DNA of 64,000 nt from NCBI GenBank assembly GCA_934675585.1, contig CAKUQY010000008.1, forward strand, positions 1 through 64,000, read 5' to 3'. The notes below the pieces were generated by a model. The model searched no databases and had not been told where the DNA came from. It worked only from the letters and a program-made list of their open reading frames with translations. Of this stretch, positions 17,229 through 25,565 are shown piece after piece. The position numbers and the translations under genes are program-made. Position 1 is the first letter of the stretch. Each line of letters begins with the position of its first letter. The DNA comes from an uncultured Opitutales bacterium (GTDB lineage Bacteria > Verrucomicrobiota > Verrucomicrobiia > Opitutales > UBA953).

Positions 17229-18190
17229 AAGGCTGGTTCGAGTGTTGAAAGTGATTCGAGGAATTGCAATTTGATGCGCTGCATTATGTTTTCGTTAGGC
17301 GCGTCATCCCGCAACGTGAGGCGCAACAGGTCAAAAATCGTCACGCCAGCATTGACCGAGCCGCGTCCCTGCAATTTGAATTTGCGGAAGCCCATATCGT
17401 AAAGTTTTTTGATTTCGCCGATCGAGCACGCGGCGGTTCCGTGCTCGGGGTGATTGAGCAAATGGGCCATGTCGGAACAGCCATTGTTCGCGAAGAGTTT
17501 TTCAAACTTTTCGTCAACATGCCCAAAATAATTGAGCGCCAGATTCGACAGCGTTTTGTAGTGTAGCGGACGAATTTTGCAGCCGCGAACGCAATATTCG
17601 TTGATCAAAATTTCGTAACGAGATTTGTCTTCGAGTTTTTCGAGCAAATCGTAATTCCAAGCATCGTCGGGATGAATCATCACTTTGTCGTAACGCTCGG
17701 CAAGACGCTTGTAATAATCGGCGTTCCCGCGACCGTTTTCGACCGTGACTTTGATGATCGACGAAACGTTTTTGAGCCCAGGATAATTTTTCCGAATGTG
17801 TTCGTAAAGCGCGTCGGACGCCGTGATAACCGCGTTTTTGCCGCTCGGATTATTGCGTTCCGTAAATTTCAAAAGCGTGTTGCAGGTCGTGTCTTTGAGC
17901 GCGTCGCCCTGAATAAATTGGTTTGAAAAAGTCAAATCGATGGGAATCCCGCGCTTGGCGTAGGCGAGCCCCGCATCGCGAATTTGCTCGGCGGTGCAAA
18001 TCAACCGTGGCAAAACGCGACCTGAATTCCACAGACACAACGGCGCGCCGTGAACCGTGTTGAGCAGACGCTCGCCGTAAACCTGATTGAAAAAATCAAA
18101 AAACAGCAGCAGTTCGCGATCGCTCGAAAAAGCGCCAGAAACATCCCATTCTGCTTCCGGCCAATTTGTATTACGAACAGACAAAGACAT
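17225..18190 (-). CDS. U32-peptidase-like TIM-barrel protein, paralogue 2
   Basis: 321 residues from the ATG at 18190. It matches paralogue 1 in order: VHGAPLCLWNSG, DLTFSNQFI, VTVENGRGNADYYKR, then INEYCVRGCKIRPLHY with the Cys-x3-Cys-x2-Arg-x2-His motif, and a C-terminal DMGFRKFKLQGR. Probably a tandem duplication; both copies keep the Cys, Arg and His residues, so both are likely functional. Substrate unknown. First gene of a three-gene set with paralogue 1 and tatD. Confidence 0.6.
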   Translation of the reverse strand: MSLSVRNTNWPEAEWDVSGAFSSDRELLLFFDFFNQVYGERLLNTVHGAPLCLWNSGRVLPRLICTAEQIRDAGLAYAKRGIPIDLTFSNQFIQGDALKDTTCNTLLKFTERNNPSGKNAVITASDALYEHIRKNYPGLKNVSSIIKVTVENGRGNADYYKRLAERYDKVMIHPDDAWNYDLLEKLEDKSRYEILINEYCVRGCKIRPLHYKTLSNLALNYFGHVDEKFEKLFANNGCSDMAHLLNHPEHGTAACSIGEIKKLYDMGFRKFKLQGRGSVNAGVTIFDLLRLTLRDDAPNENIMQRIKLQFLESLSTLEPAL

Positions 18191-18229
18191 TTTGAAAAAC
18201 AAATTGAATTGCAGATTAACACGAACAAA

Positions 18230-18260
18230 AAAGGCGTTCCCGCGAACCGGAAACGCCTTT
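18230..18260 (-). terminator. Terminator after purD
   Basis: AAAGGCGTTTCC pairs with GGGAACGCCTTT (one T-G pair) across a 7-nt loop; on the minus strand TTTT follows. It lies just beyond the purD stop and contains the iterated word in one arm only. Confidence 0.8.
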
Positions 18261-18267
18261 CAAAAAA

Positions 18268-19563
18268 TTACTTTCCGACTTCGCGTTTTAATTGGCGCGC
18301 GCCAATGTCATGACGAAAATGTTTGCCGTCAAATTGAATTTGCTCAACCACGTCATAAACTTTTTTTAGCGCTTCCGCGAGCGTTCCCGCGTGAGCCGTT
18401 ACGCCCAAAACGCGCCCGCCCGAAGTTAAAACATCGCCCGCGTCATTACGTTTGGTGCCGCTGTGAATGACATCGACATCGTCCGGCAAATCCTCAGGAA
18501 TCGTGATTAAATCGCCTTTGCGCGGAACTCCCGGATAACCCGCCGCCGTCAAAACAACAATAGCTGTGTAGCCGTCTTTAAATTCAACATTACTTGGGTC
18601 GAGCGTTCCCGTCGCGCAAGCATACATCAGCTCCACGGGATCGGTTTTCAATTGCGGCAAAAGCACTTGGCATTCGGGATCGCCAAAACGCACGTTGAAT
18701 TCGACAACTTTCGGAGCGTCTTCGGTAATCATAATACCGATATAAAGCGTTCCCGAATAATGAATGCCCTCTGCCGCCAAGCCCGCAAGCGTCGGCTTTA
18801 CAAGCGTTTCGACAATCGTCTGTTTCAGTTCGGGCGTAACGACATCCGCGGGAGCGTAAGCGCCCATGCCGCCTGTGTTGAGCCCGCAATCGCCGTCGTC
18901 GATGCGCTTGTGATCCTGCGAAGGCGAAAGCATCACAAATTTTTCGCCGTCAACCATCAGCATGATCGACGCTTCTTCGCCGTCCATAAATTCTTCAATC
19001 AAAATTTCCGACGACGCTTTGCCAAATTTTCCCTCGAGCATTTCCTCCGCCGCCTCGCAAGCTTCATCGCGATCTTGCGCGATAATCACGCCTTTTCCCG
19101 CAGCCAAACCGTCAGCTTTGAGCACAATCGGGAACTTCTTTTGACTTTTCAAAAATGCCACCGCCTCATCGACATTGGTAAAGCGTTTGCCAAATGCCGT
19201 CGGAATATTGTAGCGCATCAAAAAGTCTTTGGTAAACGTCTTACTCGCTTCCAAACGTGCCGCTGCTTTTGTTGGACCATACGCTGGAATGCCAACCGCT
19301 TTGAGCGCATCGACAACGCCCGCCGCCAGCGGAGCTTCGGGACCGACGATCACAAAATTGGCATCCAAACGTTGCGCCAAATGCACGACTTCCTGCACGT
19401 CATCCGCGCGCACTTGCGGAAAACAAATCGCCTCCTGCTCCATGCCACCGTTACCGGGCGCGACCGTCACGGCCTTGACGAGCGGACTTTCCTTGCACGC
19501 CTTCAAAATCGCATGCTCACGCCCGCCATTACCTAAAAGAAGAACTCGTAATTCTTTACTCAT
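18268..19563 (-). CDS. purD: Phosphoribosylamine-glycine ligase
   Basis: ATP-grasp enzyme of de novo purine synthesis, joining glycine to phosphoribosylamine. GNGGREHAIL lies at the N-terminus, GPEAPLAAGVVD near 75, ATP-binding VLKADGLAAGKGV near 147, and FNVRFGDPECQ near 284 with metal ligands. 431 residues is standard. Single-gene unit bounded by a terminator; its leader is an A-rich AACAATTAAAG before ATG, like the prophage early genes. Confidence 0.96.
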   Translation of the reverse strand: MSKELRVLLLGNGGREHAILKACKESPLVKAVTVAPGNGGMEQEAICFPQVRADDVQEVVHLAQRLDANFVIVGPEAPLAAGVVDALKAVGIPAYGPTKAAARLEASKTFTKDFLMRYNIPTAFGKRFTNVDEAVAFLKSQKKFPIVLKADGLAAGKGVIIAQDRDEACEAAEEMLEGKFGKASSEILIEEFMDGEEASIMLMVDGEKFVMLSPSQDHKRIDDGDCGLNTGGMGAYAPADVVTPELKQTIVETLVKPTLAGLAAEGIHYSGTLYIGIMITEDAPKVVEFNVRFGDPECQVLLPQLKTDPVELMYACATGTLDPSNVEFKDGYTAIVVLTAAGYPGVPRKGDLITIPEDLPDDVDVIHSGTKRNDAGDVLTSGGRVLGVTAHAGTLAEALKKVYDVVEQIQFDGKHFRHDIGARQLKREVGK

Positions 19564-19675
19564 ACTTTAATTGTTATTTTTTTATTCTAAACAATCGCGT
19601 TCCCGCGGGCAATTACAAACTGAAAACAGAAATTTTTGAATTAGATAAATTCGTAAAATTCGATGACCAAAATTC

Positions 19676-19720
19676 CGTTCCCGCAGGCAAGCGATTTTAA
19701 AAATTTTGCTCGCGGGAACG
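19676..19720. repeat. Inverted GTTCCCGC pair in the purD-mazG divergent spacer
   Basis: CGTTCCCGC and GCGGGAACG face each other around a 27-nt A/T-rich loop that can itself pair. A T-run follows on the plus strand, just before the mazG ribosome site. Terminators are not expected between divergent genes, so it may be a leader element of mazG or simply the iterated word. Confidence 0.45.
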
Positions 19721-19742
19721 ATTTTTTTTATAATTGAGGAAT

Positions 19743-20417
19743 ATGGCTAACAAAACAAATCTTGAAGCTTTGATTAAAACAATCGAAACGTTGCGCGCGC
19801 CCGGCGGCTGCCCGTGGGATCGCGAACAAACGCACGAATCGATTTGCAAATGCCTCATCGAAGAAACCGCCGAATTTATTGAAACGGTCGATTTGAAAGA
19901 GGACGCGCACATGTGCGAAGAGCTCGGCGACCTGCTTTTGCAGATCTTGATGCACGCGCAAATCGCCAAAGAGCGCGGCGCGTTCACGCTCGAAGACGTC
20001 GCGGGCTACATCAACGACAAAATGATTCGCCGCCACCCGCACGTTTTCGGGAACGTCCAAGCCGACACTTCCGAAGCCGTGCTCGTCAATTGGGACAAAA
20101 TCAAAGCCACCGAAAAAAATCTTTCAACCAAAGCCAAAACGAGCGAAATTTTTAAAGATTTGCCCACAACGCTCAACAACATTTTAAAAGCTGACGCGAC
20201 TTGGAAAGCGGTGGTGAAAAAAAATCTCGCGCCCGCTCCCGCCGTCGAACGCGAAAAAATTTCCACGCTCGCGGGAACGCTCGACAAAGACGACGCCGGT
20301 AAAAAACTTTTTGAAATTATCGCCGCCTGCCGCGAAGCAAAAATCGATCCCGACGAAGCTTTGCGCCATTTCACGAAACAAGTGATCGACACTTGCGAGC
20401 AAAATTTTAAGGCATAA
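19743..20417 (+). CDS. mazG: MazG-family nucleoside triphosphate pyrophosphohydrolase
   Basis: Hydrolyses NTPs/dNTPs to monophosphates, a house-cleaning role. CPWDREQTHESI near residue 23, the metal-binding EETAEFIE and EELGDLLLQ helices near 40-65, and a second EAL/DDAGKKLFEI region towards the C-terminus are present. 224 residues, slightly shorter than E. coli MazG (263). The ATG at 19743 is set by TTGAGGA just upstream. It is the only plus-strand chromosomal gene of normal size here. Confidence 0.93.
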   Translation: MANKTNLEALIKTIETLRAPGGCPWDREQTHESICKCLIEETAEFIETVDLKEDAHMCEELGDLLLQILMHAQIAKERGAFTLEDVAGYINDKMIRRHPHVFGNVQADTSEAVLVNWDKIKATEKNLSTKAKTSEIFKDLPTTLNNILKADATWKAVVKKNLAPAPAVEREKISTLAGTLDKDDAGKKLFEIIAACREAKIDPDEALRHFTKQVIDTCEQNFKA

Positions 20418-20448
20418 TTCGCGTTCCCGCCAAACGCGCAAAAAAAAA

Positions 20449-20477
20449 CGTTCCCGCGAATCAACTTCACGGGAACG
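20449..20477. terminator. Bidirectional terminator between mazG and the flavoprotein gene
   Basis: CGTTCCCGCGAA pairs with TTCACGGGAACG (one imperfect pair) across a 5-nt loop, with nine A before and CTTTTTTATTTTT after. It separates two convergent genes and serves both. Confidence 0.88.
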
Positions 20478-20496
20478 CTTTTTTATTTTTGCGTTT

Positions 20497-21654
20497 TTAA
20501 TAAACGTCTTTTTGATAACGACCAGCGGTTTTGAGCGCTTTCAGGTAATCTGCCGCTCCCGCGTCGTCGAGCCCGCCCTGCGTTTTGAAGATTTCGAGCA
20601 ACGCAGCTTCAACGTCCTTCGCCATGCGTTTAGCGTCGCCGCAAATGAAAAACGCGCCGTTTTCTTTGTCGAGCCACTGCCAGATTTCCGCGCCTGCTTC
20701 GCGAATTTTGTCCTGAACGTAAATTTTAAATTCCTGATCCCGCGACCACGCGCAAGAAAGTTTAGTCAACGAACCGTCCGCGAGCGCAGCTTTCCATTCG
20801 TCTTCGTAAAGAAAATCGGTTTTTTCGTGCTGGTCGCCAAAGAACAGCCAATTTTTGCCACTTGCTTTTTCTGCTTTGCGGTCTTGAACAAAACTGCGGA
20901 AAGGCGCAACGCCCGTTCCCGGCCCAACCATAATCATCGGCACGGTCGTGTCTGCGGGCGGACCAAAGTGCGAATTAGCGACGAACACCGGCAAACACGC
21001 TTCGCCGACTGGCGCGTATTCGCCAAGAAAAGTCGAGCAAACGCCGTCGCGGGAACGCCCGTTGGTTTCGTAACGCACAACCGCAACCGTCAAATGAACC
21101 TTGTTCGCGCCAACATATTTCGGCGACGACGAAATCGAATACAAACGCGGCGCTTGTTTGCGCAACTGCTCAACAAACACTTGCGGCGTTACTTGAATTG
21201 AATCAAATTCTTCGGCGATGTCGAGCACGTGGCGAGCGTCCACCCAAGCCGTTACCGCGAGCGGATCGGCATTTGAGAGAATTTCGTTCAGCGCGGCTCT
21301 TTGTTTGTCGCAAGACAAATTTTCGAGCGCAAACAACGCGAATTTTTTCGTGATTTTGCCGAGATTTAATTCGGTCGTCAATGCTTGGCGCAAGGTAATT
21401 GCTGCGGTTGCTTTTGGCAAAGTAACCATCGCGTTCCCGTCAAGCTTGTAAGCCACAAGCACCGCATCGACGAGCTTGTCTGTATTGCGCGGGAACACGC
21501 CGAGCGAATCGCCCGATTTGTAAACGAGCCCGCTGTTCCCGAGATCGATTTCGATGTGAACGGTTTCTTTCGTTTTGTTTTCTGGCGAATTCACGCGGCG
21601 GCGCAGCGCCAACGTTGCCATATAAGGATTTGTTTTACTGTAAAGTTCTGCCAT
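20497..21654 (-). CDS. CysJ-like FAD/NADPH reductase lacking the flavodoxin domain
   Basis: Ferredoxin-NADP reductase-type flavoprotein matching the C-terminal two thirds of sulfite reductase subunit alpha. SGDSLGVFP begins the FAD region, RLYSISSSP binds FAD, GVCSTFL follows, then MVGPGTGVAPFRSF and FFGDQ for NADPH, and it ends in RYQKDVY, the usual Tyr-ending tail. There is no flavodoxin domain, so an FMN partner or a ferredoxin is needed. I prefer the ATG at 21654 because the -10 box overlaps the other ATG at 21666. 385 residues. Confidence 0.85.
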   Translation of the reverse strand: MAELYSKTNPYMATLALRRRVNSPENKTKETVHIEIDLGNSGLVYKSGDSLGVFPRNTDKLVDAVLVAYKLDGNAMVTLPKATAAITLRQALTTELNLGKITKKFALFALENLSCDKQRAALNEILSNADPLAVTAWVDARHVLDIAEEFDSIQVTPQVFVEQLRKQAPRLYSISSSPKYVGANKVHLTVAVVRYETNGRSRDGVCSTFLGEYAPVGEACLPVFVANSHFGPPADTTVPMIMVGPGTGVAPFRSFVQDRKAEKASGKNWLFFGDQHEKTDFLYEDEWKAALADGSLTKLSCAWSRDQEFKIYVQDKIREAGAEIWQWLDKENGAFFICGDAKRMAKDVEAALLEIFKTQGGLDDAGAADYLKALKTAGRYQKDVY

Positions 21655-21664
21655 AACACCAACC

Positions 21665-21670
21665 ATTATA
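21665..21670 (-). promoter_or_regulatory. -10 box before the CysJ-like gene
   Basis: Exact TATAAT on the minus strand ending 10 nt before the ATG at 21654; it overlaps the alternative ATG at 21666, which argues against that start. Confidence 0.5.
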
Positions 21671-21723
21671 AAGTTTTAAAAGCCAAATTGCAAAAATTGC
21701 GTTCCCGTGATAATAAAAAAAAA

Positions 21724-21753
21724 TTGACAAAAGACACATTCCCGTCATACAAC
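21724..21753 (+). promoter_or_regulatory. Candidate sigma-70-type promoter
   Basis: TTGACA, 18 nt, TACAAC on the plus strand, placed 19 nt before a short coiled-coil frame. There is no other plus-strand gene it could serve. Confidence 0.35.
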
Positions 21754-21772
21754 ATTTTTGCTTAAAACAAAT

Positions 21773-21862
21773 TTGAGCAATTGTGAAAACACCATTCGCC
21801 AACTCGAAAATCGCATCAACAATCTCGAGCGCAAAATTGATGAGCTTTCGCGGCACCGATAA
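21773..21862 (+). CDS. Possible 29-residue coiled-coil microprotein
   Basis: Short frame opened by TTG (another TTG five codons upstream) and closed 3 nt before the nadE stop on the other strand. The peptide includes RQLENRINNLERKIDEL, an almost perfect heptad pattern with Leu/Ile at a and d positions, unlikely in random sequence. A promoter-like TTGACA/TACAAC precedes it. No good ribosome site, so this remains tentative. Confidence 0.35.
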   Translation: MSNCENTIRQLENRINNLERKIDELSRHR

Positions 21863-21865
21863 TTG

Positions 21866-23806
21866 CTAAAAAATCCAGGTATCCGCCTGCGCATCGGAAG
21901 GCATTCGCCAGTCGCCGCGCGGGCTGAGCGAAACAGAAAAAACTTTCGGACCGTCAGGGCAAACGGAACGCTTGAACTGCTGCGCGAAAAAGCGTTTGAA
22001 AAACACGCGCAGCCATTTATCAATCGTCGCACCGTCGTAATCACCCGCGAACGCGTTGCGCGCCAAAAAGCGAATTTTGTTTGGCGAAAAACCGTTCCCG
22101 CAAAAATGATACAAAAAGAAATCGTGCAATTCGTAAGGTCCGACAAGATCTTCCGTTTTTTGCGCAATCTCGCCCTGCGCGTTCACAGGTTTTAATTCCG
22201 GCGAAATCGGCGTGTCGATAATGTCCGTCAAAATGCGCGCGATTTCGGGATCGCCGCGTTCTTTCGCGACCCAGGCGACAATGTGACGAATGAACGTTTT
22301 GGGAACGCCGATATTGACGTGATACATCGAAACGTGATCGCCGTTAAACGTGCACCAGCCGAGCGCGGCTTCGGACAAATCGCCTGTCCCGACAACAAAG
22401 CCGCCGTGTTTTCCCGCAACGTCCATCAGCACCTGCGTGCGTTCCCGCGCCTGAGAATTTTCGTAAGTAACGTCAAAAACGTTTTCGTCATGACCGATGT
22501 CGCCGAAATGTTGCGTGACGGCTGGAACGATCGAAATTTCCCGCGCGCTGATTCCCAAGCGCTTCATCAGCCCGAGCGCGTTCCCGCGCGTGCGTTCCGA
22601 CGTTCCAAGCCCAGGCAGAGAAATGCCGATGATTTCTTTTGGGTCGCGTCCTAATTTTTCAAAAGCCGCTTTGGCGACGAGAATCGCGAGCGTCGAATCG
22701 AGCCCGCCCGAAATGCCGAGCACCACGCATTTTGCGCGCGTGTGTTCGATGCGGCGCGCAAGTCCCGCGACTTGGATTTCAAACGCTTCGCGACAATGCG
22801 CGTCGAAAATCTGCGCGTCGTGATCAATAAATGGCGTTTTTGAAATTTTGCCAAAAATTTCGGCGGGCATATCGTGCGTTCCCGCGAGAGAAAATTTTAC
22901 ACGGCGGAACGGTTTTTTGCTACTTTGATCGGTAGCGTTGCGGCGTGCATGCGCGAGTAATTCAACATCGATTTGCGCAAATGCAACGGCGCGATCGGTC
23001 GCAAATTTTCCCGTTCCCGCGAGCATCACATTATTTTGCGCGACAAAACATTCACCTGCGTAAACGATGTCGGTCGTGCTTTCGCCCCAGCCCGCTCCCG
23101 CGTAAATGTAGGCGCTGAGCGTGCGCGCGCTTTGCATGCGCACCAAATCGCGACGGTATTGAGTTTTACCGACAGTTTCATCGCTTGCCGACAAATTAAA
23201 AATCATTTGCGCTCCCGCTAACGCCAATTGTCCCGACGGCGGCTCGGCGACCCATAAATCTTCGCAAATCTCAACACCAAACGCAATCAAATCGTTGTTG
23301 GCATCTTCAAAAATTAAATCGTTCCCGCAAGGAATTTGCGTTCCCGCCAAATCGATAAAATTTTGTGGCAAATCGTTCGCCGAATGAAACCAGCGTTTTT
23401 CGTAAAATTCTTGCGTGTTAGGCAAATGCGTTTTGGGAACGACGCCCAAAATTTTGCCGTTCCCGAGCACGACCGCGCAATTGTAAAGTCGTTGCTGAAT
23501 CATCAATGGCGCGCCCACGATCACGACAAGATCGAGTTCGCAAGTCAATTTCGCCAAGCGCTCTAATCCCGCGACAACCGCTTTTAATAAGCGCGTTTGA
23601 AAAAACAAATCGCCGCAAGAATGCCCCGTCAACGAAAGTTCCGGAAACGCAACAATCGCGCAACGTTCCCGCGAAGCCAAATGCATTGCATCGCCGATCG
23701 CGCGGACATTTGCCTCAACATTTGCCAGATTCAAACGCGGCGAAACCGCCGCCACTTTGACCAAGCCCAGCTCGCTCGCCGAAGCCACTTGCATATCTGT
23801 AATCAT
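21866..23806 (-). CDS. nadE: Glutamine-dependent NAD+ synthetase
   Basis: Makes NAD from deamido-NAD, ATP and glutamine. The N-terminal nitrilase-type glutaminase has its triad: Glu56 in AFPELSLTG, Lys125 in VPKTHLPN and Cys181 in VEICEDLW. The synthetase part has the pyrophosphatase loop LGISGGLDST near 360, and GTGDLSEAALGW further on. 646 residues, typical for the two-domain form, so ammonia channels internally. A TATAAT lies 6 nt before the ATG. Confidence 0.95.
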   Translation of the reverse strand: MITDMQVASASELGLVKVAAVSPRLNLANVEANVRAIGDAMHLASRERCAIVAFPELSLTGHSCGDLFFQTRLLKAVVAGLERLAKLTCELDLVVIVGAPLMIQQRLYNCAVVLGNGKILGVVPKTHLPNTQEFYEKRWFHSANDLPQNFIDLAGTQIPCGNDLIFEDANNDLIAFGVEICEDLWVAEPPSGQLALAGAQMIFNLSASDETVGKTQYRRDLVRMQSARTLSAYIYAGAGWGESTTDIVYAGECFVAQNNVMLAGTGKFATDRAVAFAQIDVELLAHARRNATDQSSKKPFRRVKFSLAGTHDMPAEIFGKISKTPFIDHDAQIFDAHCREAFEIQVAGLARRIEHTRAKCVVLGISGGLDSTLAILVAKAAFEKLGRDPKEIIGISLPGLGTSERTRGNALGLMKRLGISAREISIVPAVTQHFGDIGHDENVFDVTYENSQARERTQVLMDVAGKHGGFVVGTGDLSEAALGWCTFNGDHVSMYHVNIGVPKTFIRHIVAWVAKERGDPEIARILTDIIDTPISPELKPVNAQGEIAQKTEDLVGPYELHDFFLYHFCGNGFSPNKIRFLARNAFAGDYDGATIDKWLRVFFKRFFAQQFKRSVCPDGPKVFSVSLSPRGDWRMPSDAQADTWIF

Positions 23807-23812
23807 AGTTTT

Positions 23813-23818
23813 ATTATA
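23813..23818 (-). promoter_or_regulatory. -10 box of the nadE promoter
   Basis: Exact TATAAT on the minus strand, 6 nt before the nadE ATG, pointing to a leaderless transcript. Confidence 0.55.
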
Positions 23819-23846
23819 ATGCTAAATCCGCGTTCCCGCGAGAGCG

Positions 23847-25400
23847 TTAAATCTGCTCGTTTGACTTGTCGAGCAAGCGGAAATTGATTGCTTCGGAAAT
23901 ATCCTCAGCGGCGATTTCCGCGTGTCCCGCGAGATCGGCAACCGTACGCGCCACTTTTAAAATACGCGTGTAAGCGCGCGCCGAAAGCCCGAAACGCTCC
24001 ATCGCCGTTTGCAACATTCGACTTTGCATTTCGCCGAGCGCGCAATATTTTTGAATTTGCTTATTGGTCATGCGCGCGTTGCAACGCGTTTTGGGTCCCA
24101 TCGATGTGTCTTGCAAAAAGCGATTTTCTTGAATTGCGCGCGCGGCAACAATGCGTTCCCGCACCACGGCAGAAGATTCGCCAGGTTTTGCCGTGCGCAA
24201 TTCTTCAATCGAAAGCGTCGGCGCGTTCACGTGAATGTCGATGCGATCGAGCAACGGACCCGACAGGCGGGAACGATAACGCTGAATTTGCGTTGGCGTA
24301 CAAGTGCAACGATGATGACGATCACCGTAATAACCACAAGGACAAGGATTCATCGCCGCCACCAGCATAAAATGCGCGGGCAAAGTGATTTTTGCGGAAG
24401 CGCGCGAAATCGTTACTTCACCGTCTTCAAGAGGCTGGCGCAAAACTTCGAGCACCGAACGCTTAAATTCAGGAAACTCATCCAAAAACAAAACGCCATT
24501 GTGAGCCAGAGAAATTTCGCCTGGACCAGGAACACTCCCGCCACCAATCAAACCAACGTCCGAAATCGTGTGATGCGGCGCGCGGAACGGACGCTGAATG
24601 CTGTGTTCATCGCTCACAATTGTCATTCCCGCGGCGGATTGAATTCCTAAAATTTCCAAAAATTCATCCAAACTTGGCTCGGGCAAAATGGTTGGAATCC
24701 GCTTGGCAATCATACTTTTCCCAGAACCCGGCGAACCGATCATTAAAATATTATGTCCGCCCGCAACCGCGATTTCAACCGCACGACGCAATTGATATTG
24801 TCCCTTGACTTCTGAAAAATCAACCAACGATTCTGCGGGAACGCTTTTGTTGAACGAACTTGATTCTGGCGTGAGCGGCTCAATTTGCTTTTCACCTGTT
24901 AAAAATTGCAAACATTCGCGCAAGTTTTCGACAGGATAAACTTTGACACCTTCAACTAACGCCGCCTCTTCCGCACTCACGCGTGGCAAAATAATATCAC
25001 GATTTTCTTTGCGCGCCAACAATGCTAACGAAACGCCACCGCGAATCGGACGCACCGCGCCGTCCAAGCCCAATTCGCCCGCCACAATAAAACGCCCCAA
25101 ATTGTCAGGCGGGAGCGTGCCATTTGCCACCAAAAGCGAAAGCGCAATCGGCAAATCATACATCGGTCCCTCTTTGCGAATATCACCGGGCGCAAGATTG
25201 ATGATCGTTTTAGAAAACGGCAACGACAATTTGCAACTCGAAAACGCCGCCATCACGCGATCGCTCGATTCTTTTACCGCCGCATCTGGCAAACCAACGA
25301 CAATCATCGCAAAATCGCCAAGCATACCCGATTTTACTTCAACCTGCACGCTCACAGCATCAACGCCGCGCAACGCACCTGAATAAACGGTGGAAAACAT
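23847..25400 (-). CDS. comM: YifB/ComM-family magnesium-chelatase-like AAA+ ATPase
   Basis: ComM-type proteins are hexameric helicases that extend branch migration during natural transformation. Present here: the N-terminal Lon-like domain, Walker [14 protein letters not shown] near residue 221, Walker [10 protein letters not shown] near 302, [11 protein letters not shown] with the Cys-rich insert near 353, and the C-terminal sensor region. 517 residues is standard. It is the last chromosomal gene before the prophage. Relevant to the possibility that the iterated GCGGGAACG word is an uptake signal. Confidence 0.92.
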   Translation of the reverse strand: MFSTVYSGALRGVDAVSVQVEVKSGMLGDFAMIVVGLPDAAVKESSDRVMAAFSSCKLSLPFSKTIINLAPGDIRKEGPMYDLPIALSLLVANGTLPPDNLGRFIVAGELGLDGAVRPIRGGVSLALLARKENRDIILPRVSAEEAALVEGVKVYPVENLRECLQFLTGEKQIEPLTPESSSFNKSVPAESLVDFSEVKGQYQLRRAVEIAVAGGHNILMIGSPGSGKSMIAKRIPTILPEPSLDEFLEILGIQSAAGMTIVSDEHSIQRPFRAPHHTISDVGLIGGGSVPGPGEISLAHNGVLFLDEFPEFKRSVLEVLRQPLEDGEVTISRASAKITLPAHFMLVAAMNPCPCGYYGDRHHRCTCTPTQIQRYRSRLSGPLLDRIDIHVNAPTLSIEELRTAKPGESSAVVRERIVAARAIQENRFLQDTSMGPKTRCNARMTNKQIQKYCALGEMQSRMLQTAMERFGLSARAYTRILKVARTVADLAGHAEIAAEDISEAINFRLLDKSNEQI

Positions 25401-25421
25401 AATTTTTTAGGGGTAAAAAAA

Positions 25422-25446
25422 TGGCGGAGAGGATGAGATTCGAACC
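25422..25446 (-). other. tRNA 3'-end fragment, prophage attachment site
   Basis: Read on the minus strand this gives GGTTCGAATCTCATCC followed by TCTCCGCCA: the T-loop, half the T-stem, the 3' acceptor strand and an encoded CCA, of tRNA-Ser-like type. The expected 5' acceptor strand GGAGAGG is missing in the following 100 bases, so it is not a tRNA gene. Such a scar is left at one end when a phage integrates into a tRNA 3' end; the intact tRNA should be at the other end. Confidence 0.75.
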
Positions 25447-25565
25447 GATTAGTTAATTGCGGCAACTGCCGGGAATTGGCGACGGGAGGATTGGAGCGGT
25501 GTCATTTTAGTGTTGTTTTGGGGTGGAATTTGGCGTAGAGTTTCTGCGTCTATTTTTAAGTTTTA

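Noticed and set aside
23847..25400. Phage integrase or transposase at the left junction
   Set aside because: The gene there is comM, a chromosomal AAA+ protein; no recombinase motif was seen between 25400 and 28000.
25422..25515. A complete tRNA gene on the minus strand
   Set aside because: Only the 3' third is present; the 5' acceptor strand, D-arm and anticodon arm are absent in the following bases, and the T-stem is broken on its 5' side.
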